A stretch of DNA of 64,000 nucleotides from Pycnococcus provasolii (lineage: Eukaryota; Chlorophyta; Pseudoscourfieldiophyceae; Pseudoscourfieldiales; Pycnococcaceae): positions 186,001-250,000 of the forward strand of contig OW568863.1 of assembly GCA_938743325.2 (NCBI GenBank), given 5' to 3'. A program made the position numbers and the translations under genes. Positions 54,388 to 62,757 of the stretch are shown piece after piece. The notes beneath the pieces were generated by a model. The model did no database searches and was not told the DNA's origin. It saw only the letters and a list, made by a program, of their open reading frames with translations. Position 1 is the first letter of the stretch; each line of letters starts with the position of its first letter.

Positions 54388-56745
54388 TCAAAACCACGGA
54401 GGCGCCTCCGTCGTTGCGCGCATTGCCGAGTTGAATAGCACAGCACGTGCTACCGCCGCCTTTCGTCGTCGCGGCTGGCTCATTTCATCGTCGTCAAGCT
54501 CAAGCATCACGCGTTCGAACGCTCGCTTGACTTGCACGTCGTCGCCGTAGCCAGATTCCGCGGCTCGGCGCAAAGCTTGCGCCACCGCCGCCTTTCGCCG
54601 CGACACGAGGCGCGCCGCTGCCGTATCTCTGCTGTATCTCGCGCTGAGCACCGATGAACGCGCCGCGCATCGAATGAACAGCGCGTGCGTCACGCCGTCG
54701 GGCACGACGCCGAGGCGACGCATCGACTCCAGCACGTCGTCAAAGTACGCACCACTGTCGACGCGCGTCTGCCAAGCGAGACGTGCCGTGAGCGCGGCAT
54801 GGAAGATCGCCCTATCCGGCACGCCGACGGGCTCGAATCCCGTTAGCAGTTCGGAGGCTGCTGCGGCGATATCTTCGTCTTCGTCGTCGTCGTCGTCGTC
54901 GCCGCCGCCGCTGCGGCCCTCGTACTTCCTCACGACGCCACGAAGCAGCGCCTTGCCGAGCTTCTCGCCGTCGTCGACGTCCGAGCACCCGGTAGCCACG
55001 AGAAGCGCCGCGAAGCACGCTGCGCCTCTCTTGTTGCCAAAGGTTGCAACGTCGCGGTACGCGTTGATCGCTTTCGCCCCTTCCTTCTCTCGAGCGAATG
55101 CTGCCATGAGCGCAGCCAGTGCGTTGGACGACAGCGGGCGTCTCACCATGGCTGCACCTCTCCGTGCCGCCTCGATCGCCCAACGAGGCTGCCTCGCTCG
55201 ACAGCACGCGTACACCGTGCTCGCGTACAGCTGCTCGTCCGCGCACGAAACTCCCTCGACAATGCGCAGAGCCTCACGCCATTCCCCGCATGCACCGTAC
55301 AGGCGCAGCATCGCGTCGTACGTTCGCACATCCGGCGGCCCGACGTTGCCGCCGTCGCGATCGCCCGCCATCTCCTTGTACAACGCGAGAGCCTGCCTGA
55401 GCCTCGCGCGAGCGTCCGCCTCATCCACCTCCGGCGCACGCGCCAGCGCGTTCAGCAAGGCATTGTACGTCCAGCGGTCAGCGGCGACACCAGCCTCCTG
55501 CGGCATCGCTCGCACGAACGCCGCGGCTCCCTCCGCATCTCCGCTGCGCGCGAGCGCGGCGACGAGCATGTTGCAGTCGTCTCGAATGTCGCGACTCTGA
55601 GCTCCAGAGCTGCTGCGCATGCTCGATAGCTCGTCGAAGTACCTCCTCGCGAGGTTGGCATCACCCGCACGGCCAGCCGCCTCAAGGCAATGCCTCAGAG
55701 ACATGGCGTCGAGCTTCATGCCCCTCGCGCGCATGTTCTCGACGAGCTCGTCCGCTTCCCGCGCGTGGCCGGCGTGCGCGTGCGCCTTCAGAACGAGGTT
55801 GTGGCAGACACGGTTCGGGCGCACGTCGTAGTCCCACATGCGCGCCAGCTCGCCAGCCGCCTTGGTTGCCGCGCGCTCGTCGCGCCTCGCCTCCTCCGCG
55901 AGCGCCGTGAGAACCCCGGCAAATGTGAAAGCGGACGGGCGCACGTTATGCCGCACCATCATGTCCTCATGAAGCGAGATGGCTTTCTCCGTCCGTCTCT
56001 CACGCGCGTACAGCGAGATGGCTGCCGCGAACGCGTGGTCCGTGAGCGCAGCCGCGGCGGAGACGTCCGCGTTTGCGTTCCGCTCAAACTCGCACAGTGC
56101 TAGTAGGAGCTGCGCCGCGGTATCCGCGTCGCGCCGTCGTCCAGCGTCTTTGATGACAGAGACGGCATCGCGCGAGTCAAACGTGGTCCCATTTCTTTGC
56201 GTGTGCTCGTGCACGAGCTGTGCCGCTCGTCTTGCGCCGGCGCGCGTGCCGTCAAGCTGTTGCGTGATGAGGCGAGGGGGAAAGGACGAGGGTGTGGATT
56301 GCGGAGGAGAAGAAGGCTTGCGGCGCTGCTGCGTTTTCCGTCGTCTTCTCTTCTCGTGACTGGCGTCGGCGGAGACTCCTCGGCGTGCGGAGGCATCTTC
56401 CGAGGACGAAGACGAAGATTCAGCACCTTCTGAAGGGGAATGTCCAAATCTTTCTTCTTCCCGAGGTGGAGGTGTCACACCGCGGGCCGTCACCTCAGCC
56501 GGCGACACACCAGCAGCACGAGCCAACAAGAACGAGCGCTGGGGCCTGAATAAAGACGAAGACGACGAAGAAGACGAAGACGGACGAGGACAAGGACAAG
56601 AGATGCCACGAGAAGACGAAGATACCACGAAGACCATGTGCCCGAACACGCCCTGACCACGAACACCCTGACCCTGACCCTGACCACGACCACGAACGCC
56701 GCCACGGGCATCACGACCAGCGAGCGACGTGGACATGGCCGCCAT
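54388..56745 (-). CDS. Pentatricopeptide-repeat (PPR) protein
   Basis: 785 residues from the ATG at 56745; the longer open frame above it is only the antisense of the glycine-rich repeat next door. The N-terminal 200 residues are Ser/Arg-rich and disordered with a possible transit peptide. About ten PPR motifs follow (EKAISLHEDMMVRHNVRPSA; FTFAGVLTALAEEAR; VCHNLVLKAHAHAGHAREAD; ELVENMRARGMKLDA; TYNALLNALARAPEVDEADA; TYDAMLRLYGACGEWREALR). PPR proteins bind organelle RNA and act in stability, cleavage or translation. No editing or SMR domain is visible. A telomere-like tract lies about 95 bp upstream. Confidence 0.9.
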   Translation of the reverse strand: MAAMSTSLAGRDARGGVRGRGQGQGQGVRGQGVFGHMVFVVSSSSRGISCPCPRPSSSSSSSSSLFRPQRSFLLARAAGVSPAEVTARGVTPPPREEERFGHSPSEGAESSSSSSEDASARRGVSADASHEKRRRRKTQQRRKPSSPPQSTPSSFPPRLITQQLDGTRAGARRAAQLVHEHTQRNGTTFDSRDAVSVIKDAGRRRDADTAAQLLLALCEFERNANADVSAAAALTDHAFAAAISLYARERRTEKAISLHEDMMVRHNVRPSAFTFAGVLTALAEEARRDERAATKAAGELARMWDYDVRPNRVCHNLVLKAHAHAGHAREADELVENMRARGMKLDAMSLRHCLEAAGRAGDANLARRYFDELSSMRSSSGAQSRDIRDDCNMLVAALARSGDAEGAAAFVRAMPQEAGVAADRWTYNALLNALARAPEVDEADARARLRQALALYKEMAGDRDGGNVGPPDVRTYDAMLRLYGACGEWREALRIVEGVSCADEQLYASTVYACCRARQPRWAIEAARRGAAMVRRPLSSNALAALMAAFAREKEGAKAINAYRDVATFGNKRGAACFAALLVATGCSDVDDGEKLGKALLRGVVRKYEGRSGGGDDDDDDEDEDIAAAASELLTGFEPVGVPDRAIFHAALTARLAWQTRVDSGAYFDDVLESMRRLGVVPDGVTHALFIRCAARSSVLSARYSRDTAAARLVSRRKAAVAQALRRAAESGYGDDVQVKRAFERVMLELDDDEMSQPRRRKAAVARAVLFNSAMRATTEAPPWF

Positions 56746-56839
56746 CAAGACGTTCTGGAGGAAGCCAACTCGGAGTGAGAATAATTTGAGATAAGAAAAA
56801 AGATATTCAGAGGGGGGGGGGGGGGACGAGACCGAACGC

Positions 56840-56856
56840 GTTAGGGTTAGGGTTAG
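56840..56856 (+). repeat. Telomere-like tract upstream of the PPR gene
   Basis: GTTAGGGTTAGGGTTAG, in the 158-bp gap between the PPR start and the RRM gene stop. A G run of about 14 lies just left of it. Relative to the PPR gene it reads CCCTAA. Confidence 0.85.
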
Positions 56857-56903
56857 TGATTGGTCGCTCCTCATCTTTACTGCTTTATGGTGGTATGTTG
56901 GTA

Positions 56904-57869
56904 TTAGCGGGAACTGCGACCGCCACCGCCGCCGCCGCCACCACGCCTGTCGTCGTAGCCGCCGTAACCGCCGCCGCCGCCGCCGCCAGCACCGCCGTAG
57001 CCGCCGTAGCCGCCAGCACCGCCGTAGCCGCCAGCACCGCCGTAGCCGCCGTAGCCGCCGCCGCCCCATCCACCAGCACCGCCGTAGCCGCCGTAGCCGC
57101 CGTATCCGCCAGCACCGCCGTAGCCGCCGTAGCCGCCGCCGCCGCCGCCGCCACGCCTGTCGTCGTAGCCGCCGTAGCCGCCGCCACCACCACGCCTGTC
57201 GTCGTAGCCGCCGTAGCCGCCGCCGCCGCCGCCGCCGCCGCGCCTGTCGTCGTAGCCGCCGTACCCGCCGCCGCCACCACGCCTGTCGTCGTAGCCGCCA
57301 TATCCGCCTCGTCGATCGTCGTAACCACCACCACGACCTCCTCCCCTGTATCCACCACCACGACCTCCTCCCCTGTATCCGCCTCCACGACCTCCTCCTT
57401 GGCCCTTCGGCCCGTCGCCGCTCTTCGACACCTCGACGCGCCAGCCCTTCTCCTTCGCCACTTCGTTGTTTTCCGCATCACCCGCCTGTCCCTGTTCCTT
57501 GAACGACACGAAGGCGAATCCGGGCGGGTTCCTTGCGATCCACACTCTCGTGATTTCCCCGTGTTTTTCGAAGACTTCACGCAGCGTCTCCTCGTTGATA
57601 TCGTTCGGCAGACCTCCGACGTAAATGCGTTCGTCCGTCGCCTTCGCGTTGGGGTTGCTGTCCCGTTCGCCGCCACGCGGGTTATCGGAACCACCACCTC
57701 CTCCAGCATCACCCGCATCAGCCGCAGCGTTATTGCCACCATTGTCATCGTCATCATTGCGCTTTTCGGAGTCCCTCTCCCTTGATCGCGAGCGCGAACG
57801 AGATCGCGAGCGGGAACGCTCTCGATTGGGATTTTCATCACCATCATGGTCATCGTCGTCGCCACGCAT
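56904..57869 (-). CDS. Glycine-rich RRM RNA-binding protein with RS tract
   Basis: 321 residues from the ATG at 57869. An acidic start (MRGDDDDHDGDENPN) leads to an RS run (ERSRSRSRSRSRSRERD), an Asn/Gly/Asp-rich linker, one RRM (ERIYVGGLPNDINEETLREV with RNP1-type GFAFVSFKEQ), then 150 residues of GGYGGYDDRRGGG repeats ending GRSSR. This is the plan of SR-like and hnRNP-like proteins, nuclear or shuttling. The Gly/Tyr/Arg tail is of the type that drives condensates. Two neighbours of this class in the window (Tat-SF1-like, FAM32A-like) also act on RNA. Confidence 0.88.
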   Translation of the reverse strand: MRGDDDDHDGDENPNRERSRSRSRSRSRSRERDSEKRNDDDDNGGNNAAADAGDAGGGGGSDNPRGGERDSNPNAKATDERIYVGGLPNDINEETLREVFEKHGEITRVWIARNPPGFAFVSFKEQGQAGDAENNEVAKEKGWRVEVSKSGDGPKGQGGGRGGGYRGGGRGGGYRGGGRGGGYDDRRGGYGGYDDRRGGGGGYGGYDDRRGGGGGGGGYGGYDDRRGGGGGYGGYDDRRGGGGGGGYGGYGGAGGYGGYGGYGGAGGWGGGGYGGYGGAGGYGGAGGYGGYGGAGGGGGGGYGGYDDRRGGGGGGGGRSSR

Positions 57870-58668
57870 TACGATAGGCACTATTCGAATGAACGTTCGA
57901 AAGAATACTCGAATGAATACTACGATACAGCAGATACTAAGAGTACTACTACCACTAATAATCAGTACTACCGGGTACTGAAAACGAGTCTTTGATGAGG
58001 GACAGTTCTTAGAGGACACTATTGGTTTTTTATGGGCTGATGGGCGCACGGACCGACCGAGCCCAGGTCTAGCCGGTGCCAGGACAGGAAAACCGAAACC
58101 GACTAAAATTATGAGTACAGGGTGTTGGTGGTGACCAAAAAAAACCCTCTTTCTACTGTGTGGGGAAACTCGGGAAAGTATCCGGGGGAGGGAAGCCCCA
58201 CATGATCATCCCCTGCAAGAACCCTACTGTACCCTGCTAACCCTAACCCTACTCTGCTAACCCTAACCCTACTCTGCTAACCCTAACCCTAATCAGGCTG
58301 GCAGGATCTCTCTCTCTCAGTCTCTCTCAGCCCTCCTGAAGGTGATCAGCAGGAAAAACGAAACTGTAATTTTAATCGGGCGAAATGGTCGGCGAGCGAA
58401 CCTAATAACCCTTACAAAAACTGAGCAGAGATAAAGCCCAAGGGCGGAGTTTCGTTCGTCGTGTCGTTTTCCGCCTTTGGTTTCTTTCTGTGTGGCATCC
58501 ATCACGTCTCTCCCTCTTCCTGTAACTTTACTTTCTTTTCCCCCACATACACGCACACGCACTGCACGCACACGCTGCCACCAACAGGTAATCGATTTGC
58601 CGCGTCATTTGTCTTCATCCATCACTCCATCCTCCATTTCCCTGAATCCTTGAATAGAAATCCCTGGG
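57870..58668. other. Divergent intergenic region before the U-box gene
   Basis: About 800 bp with no gene. It contains ACTCGAATGAATACTACG-type repeats next to the RRM start, the telomere-like array 58231-58293, and a CACACGCACTGCACGCACACG run near 58550. Confidence 0.5.
58231..58293 (+). repeat. 20-bp higher-order repeat of telomere-like units
   Basis: Three copies of a 20-bp unit (CTAACCCTAACCCTACTCTG at 58237, 58257 and a variant at 58277). It is in CCCTAA orientation about 375 bp upstream of the U-box ATG. Confidence 0.88.
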
Positions 58669-59748
58669 ATGCCGCTCGGGTTAGGGCACTCGTTCACGCT
58701 CAACGTGCCGCACCTGCCTGTCATCCTATTAGAACGATACCAGCGCTCTCTTGGTCAGGGGGGTGGTGGTCATCCGTCCCCGTCATCTTCAGGGGATCAC
58801 GGGTCGTCTTCTGCGGGAAAGCCTCTCTTGGGTCCGTTCAACGCACAGACCCTTTCGTTCGTCTTCTTCGGGTGCCTCTCAGCAGCAAACGCTATCAGAG
58901 AATTCTACGCCAAAAGACTCGCACGACAAACGCACAACCGCGATTTCGTCAACGCAATTCAAAAGGTGCTCGACGAAAGGGATGACAACAAACGCGAGAC
59001 TGCTAGCGGCAGTGGTGATGATAATGCACAAGACACGCCGCGCAACTTTGAGCTCGTGGGGCACATTGACAACGAAAACGTATACCTCTTTCGACCTGAG
59101 GGACACATAACCACGCCCGTCGTGTTCTTTCGGCGCAAGCGGTACAAACACGTGTGGGAGTGGAGCATTGACTGCCGCAACTGGCTCGCGACGTCGACGA
59201 GGGAGTGGGCGATCGGACCGCCGCCGAGAATCGAAATACACGCGCTAGCAACGCAAATGATTGCGCGACTCGAGGCTGTTCGACTGCTGTCCAAAACTGG
59301 AACGGTGCACCACCCGCCATCGCTCGAAATCTCCGAAACGGTGCGCGAGGCTGAGTCCGTCCCGGAGGCGCTGACGTGTCCCATCACACATGCTATCATG
59401 GCCAACCCAGTCGTCGCTCCTTCCGGCGTCACGTACGAAAAGTTTGCCATCGAACGATGGATCCTCGAGCGTGGGGCAGAACCCACGACAGGACGACCTC
59501 TTCGCGCGTCGGAGCTGTACCCCAACCTCGCCATACGTACAACCATCGAGGCTTTTGCTGCGAACATGACACCTGCTAATAAACCCGTCGATGCAGACGA
59601 CAGCAGCGCCACTGCTGACGACGACGGCGGCGCCACTGCTGACGACGACGGTGGTGCCACTGCTGACGACGACGGTGGTGCCGATGTCGATGACGCGGAT
59701 TTGCCAACCGTGACAATCGATTTGGCACTCCCAGGTTTTGTTGTGTAA
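58669..59748 (+). CDS. U-box protein, probable E3 ubiquitin ligase
   Basis: 359 residues from the ATG at 58669. A U-box lies at 232-298 (VPEALTCPITHAIMANPVVA; SGVTYEKFAIERWI; GRPLRASELYPNLAIRTTIE). The N-terminal part has one hydrophobic stretch (TLSFVFFGCLSAANAI, 61-76), a helix rich in charged residues and a mid domain with FELVGHIDNENVYLFRPEG. The acidic tail repeats SATADDDGGATADDDGGA, coded by a 24-bp tandem repeat. U-box proteins work as E3 ligases with an E2 enzyme. Targets are unknown and no ARM repeats are seen. It is convergent with the lumen-type gene, only 18 bp apart. Confidence 0.88.
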   Translation: MPLGLGHSFTLNVPHLPVILLERYQRSLGQGGGGHPSPSSSGDHGSSSAGKPLLGPFNAQTLSFVFFGCLSAANAIREFYAKRLARQTHNRDFVNAIQKVLDERDDNKRETASGSGDDNAQDTPRNFELVGHIDNENVYLFRPEGHITTPVVFFRRKRYKHVWEWSIDCRNWLATSTREWAIGPPPRIEIHALATQMIARLEAVRLLSKTGTVHHPPSLEISETVREAESVPEALTCPITHAIMANPVVAPSGVTYEKFAIERWILERGAEPTTGRPLRASELYPNLAIRTTIEAFAANMTPANKPVDADDSSATADDDGGATADDDGGATADDDGGADVDDADLPTVTIDLALPGFVV

Positions 59749-59766
59749 CAACCGTGTTCTCTCCTA

Positions 59767-60672
59767 TTACATCGAGTCAACCTCTCTAGAGTAGCGACCA
59801 CCCTTAACAGCCTCGTAGTTGCGCCTGCGCTCGCCCACTGGCGGGAGGTATCCGTCGTCAGCCGGCGTACCGACATTCAGGAGTGAACCGTCGTCGTCGA
59901 CAAGCGCAAAGGACGTGAAGTTCGACGAGGGTATCCACACCAATTTCCACGCGATCTTCGAGTTGAACTGAACGTGAGCAACGTCTCGTGGAGGCTCGTA
60001 GTTGGCCCCCAATATACAAGTGCACCACGAGCCACCGCCAGCTCCCATGGTTGTATCACTCGCGGCGACAATGCCCTTTCCCAAGCGGTTCCCAAGAGCG
60101 ATTCCCTTGACACTACCGTCATTTTCGTTGAAGGCTGAGTCGTCCCTGTAAAGTATTTATCGTTGAGTGCATCATGATGGTTAGCAAATTTGTTATTGTT
60201 GCTTCTTGGCTGGTTTCAAGTGTACTTACGCCATTGTCGTAGCGTCGCAATGGTTGAAGTCATTGAAGCAGTGGCTTGTGTTTCCCAGTCCGGGAGGCAC
60301 GTCCGTCATGTCCTTAAGTCCGGCTGCCCACAGCAGGCTACGTCGCACTTCAGTCCACGGCGCACTTAGCTGGTCCTTGGTGAGCGACTTCGCACGCTCC
60401 ATGCCTGCAAGTCGACGCGCTTCGGCCGTTCCCAGATAATCCGACGACGCCATTGGCGCACCGTTTCCGTTTCCCGGTGCTGCTGCTCCTGCCGACACAC
60501 TGCACGCCTGTCCCGTATTCACCACGGGTGCTGCGAACGCTCGAGACAGCAGCGTCCCACCAAATGTGTATGCGCCGAGCGAGAGGAGCACACGGCGTCT
60601 GAGGTGGTTGGTGTGCGAAGGCGCACCACTTGCACGACTTAGTGAACGTGTGATTCGCGCGCGAACACGCAT
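59767..60672 (-). CDS. Thylakoid-lumen-type protein, two exons, unknown function
   Basis: Exon 1 is 60672-60230 and exon 2 is 60145-59767; the 84-bp intron has GTAAGT and TTTACAG ends, and the joined frame is 273 residues. The start MRVRARITRSLSRASGAPSH is transit-like. It is followed by a twin-arginine leader, RRRVLLSLGAYTFGGTLLSRAFA, cleaved before AP. This bipartite pattern targets proteins to the thylakoid lumen by the Tat route. The mature part has Cys residues at HCFNDFNHC and SWCTC that may pair, and a conserved-looking C-terminal half (RDVAHVQFNSKIAWKLVWIP; SFALVDDDGSLLNVGTPADD). I do not recognise the family. This gene is the best evidence for a plastid in the organism. Confidence 0.75.
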
Positions 60673-60913
60673 GCAAATCACGAACCACGAACTCTGATCG
60701 GAATCAGGCAAGGGAGGGATAGCAAGAACGTGTGGCCCAAAGCGATGAGTACCGAGTCACCGAGGGGCAGGTCCGAGGGGCCGGGAAAATCCAAAACCCT
60801 AACCCAGTAACCCTAACCATAACCCTAACCCTAACATAAAACCCTATCCCGAACCCACCGACAAGAATATCCGACCTTAAGGACTAAAAAATATGTGTAT
60901 CAATTTTATTACC
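60673..60913. other. Spacer with telomere-like tract
   Basis: About 240 bp between the lumen-type gene's start and the bZIP gene's stop. The tract is at 60796-60836. Confidence 0.5.
60796..60836 (+). repeat. Telomere-like tract
   Basis: ACCCTAACCC, then units of AACCCTAACC with minor variants. It lies about 125-165 bp upstream of the lumen-type gene, here in TTAGGG orientation relative to that gene. Confidence 0.8.
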
Positions 60914-61945
60914 TTAAGGCGGCGTCGGGATGCCTGGAACCACACTGTGCGTGTTGATGGGTGCGGGTGCTGCGAGCGTACTCGCTTTCGCCGCAGCTTC
61001 TGTCGCCGACGGCAGCGCCACCTCCAAATCCATTCTGTCCACCAACGACGATATGCCCGCGTTCGCCTCGTATACTGCGCAGCGACGAAACCACCACGAG
61101 AAGGTTTTCATCAGAGCAGGGCGCAGGCTCACTCCGCTTGCGACACGCCGGCTCATGCGTACCCAACCAAGCACGCACGTCGCAACGGTGTGCAGGCTAA
61201 TCTTCAAGCGTAGCCAGAACTTTGAACGCACCCACGTAAGAGCCTCCTCTGCCGCGGCGTGAGCAATTGTGTCGTTCATCGACTCGAGGTGTTTCACTCT
61301 GTCCTGAAGACGTGACCTCTGAAATCTCAAGCCTGTGTTCTCCGACTTCAGGTTGTTCAACTCTGCGTCGCGTTGCTTTGCACGCGCTCGGAAGCGAGCC
61401 GACGCCTCGCGGTTCTGCGTTCGTCGCTTCAACGTAGCTTCGTCCCGCCTTTCGAGGCCGGCGTTATTCCGCGAGTCTATTCGAGGGTCAGAGTTGGAGT
61501 TGTCTGAAATGGAAGCGTGCTCCATGTCCGTGAAGTATGGGCTGTACTGTCCGGCATGCCTCGGGCTGAAGTCTCCGACGTCGTGCGCGTACCCGAGCTC
61601 GGCCGTCTCGATATTTTGAGGCAACCTGACCTCGGTCACGCCAGCAGGTGTGTTCACTTGCGGCTCTGCTCTTTGCTCTTCTGTCACCATGTGTTCAACT
61701 TCTTCGAAAAACGTCTGGTCGAACGGCCCAAGGTGTGCGAGCTCCGGTGGTATTATGTCCACGTCCTCCTCGCTATGCATGACCCACGGCGCAGGACCCT
61801 TTGCCGTGGCCGCCTCCACTTCCACCGCATCGTCGAGCCCTGCCCCCACCTCCAGCAGTTCGCGCGCGGAGTACCTGCGCACAGCTGCGACTTCAGGGGG
61901 CGGCGGCGGCACCGTCGGCAGGTCGTCGAAGTCGGGAACTTCCAT
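60914..61945 (-). CDS. bZIP transcription factor
   Basis: 343 residues from the ATG at 61945 (MEVPDFDDLPTVPPPPPE). The basic region (172-190) holds the N178-x7-R186 motif (NREASARFR), followed by a leucine zipper with L199, L206, L213 and L220 in heptad register. The N-terminal half is acidic with a PWVMHSEEDVDIIPPE stretch that could be an activation region. After the zipper a helical segment (LRLKISLHTVATCVLGWVRM) and a basic patch follow. It should bind palindromic ACGT-type DNA as a dimer. A telomere-like motif (62340-62360) lies about 400 bp upstream. Confidence 0.92.
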   Translation of the reverse strand: MEVPDFDDLPTVPPPPPEVAAVRRYSARELLEVGAGLDDAVEVEAATAKGPAPWVMHSEEDVDIIPPELAHLGPFDQTFFEEVEHMVTEEQRAEPQVNTPAGVTEVRLPQNIETAELGYAHDVGDFSPRHAGQYSPYFTDMEHASISDNSNSDPRIDSRNNAGLERRDEATLKRRTQNREASARFRARAKQRDAELNNLKSENTGLRFQRSRLQDRVKHLESMNDTIAHAAAEEALTWVRSKFWLRLKISLHTVATCVLGWVRMSRRVASGVSLRPALMKTFSWWFRRCAVYEANAGISSLVDRMDLEVALPSATEAAAKASTLAAPAPINTHSVVPGIPTPP

Positions 61946-62757
61946 ACCCTTAAGTCCTTAATTTTAAGGGCACCCCCCTGAACGCGAACGAAAACGTGTG
62001 AAAACGAGGGGCAAAATGAGGCCCCCCGGAACTTTGCGAAGATGAGCAAGCTGCCAGTGCACAGGAGCGTCTTGGCCCAGCCCAGCTGCCCAGGATGGAG
62101 TCGGGTGCCAACAAAAGAACAGGTCGTGCAAAACGTGCCACCTAGGGGTACCGGTATAAGTTTTACTGTAGTCGACGACCTCGTGGACTATCTTTCTTTC
62201 TGTAGTCTATGATACTGGACCGCTGTACTGGTGCCCATCCGTCATCATAGACTAGGAAGGGTTAGACTAGAACCCTTCCTACTGTACGGATCCGTCATCA
62301 TAGTTAACTTTACCTTTTACCACCGTCGAACGGACCGCGTTAGGGTTATGTAGGGTTAGCGCATGAACCGTGTTTTAAGGCGGTTGGTTTTGCGGCCGGC
62401 CGCTTTTTTCTTCAGGCTTCTTCATTTGGCGTCCGGGGGGCACAAGAATAATCGCCAGGTGGTGCTCACCATCATGGTGGCATTGCCGACGTCCGCGGGA
62501 TTCGCGTAAGGATACCAATAGCAGTGGCGTACCTCGCCTTCAGCGTCTTCTTCGTGAAAGAGACGCGAAAAGTTCGCGCCGTCGGACCGTGACAGCTCCG
62601 TTCGTTGTGGTGTATTGTAACAGGATTTACCTATGTATTCTTAGGAACGAACGACACAGAACGAAAAAACAACATGGCAGGGTGGCGACCGTGGAACCTA
62701 GGACCGAAGATATTCAATATATGCAACTAAAAGTCTGGACTGTGTTTACAAACACAA
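61946..62757. other. Intergenic region with foldback repeats
   Basis: About 810 bp with no gene. It holds two adjacent hairpins (62203-62280), a repeated CCGTCATCATAG word (62239 and 62292), a telomere-like motif at 62340-62360 and the promoter of the bZIP gene. Confidence 0.5.
62203..62280. repeat. Double foldback
   Basis: TAGTCTATGAT (62203-62213) pairs with ATCATAGACTA (62244-62254). Directly after it, AGGAAGGGTT (62255-62264) pairs with AACCCTTCCT (62271-62280). It may be the remnant of a small foldback element; no coding capacity. Confidence 0.7.

Noticed and set aside
56746-57069. N-terminal extension of the PPR frame
   Set aside because: This part is the antisense of the GGY repeat of the RRM gene and is Arg/Trp-rich nonsense; the PPR start at 56745 is better.
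56856-57785. Long plus-strand Ala/Val-rich frame
   Set aside because: Antisense of the glycine-rich repeat region of the RRM gene; composition follows from the repeat.
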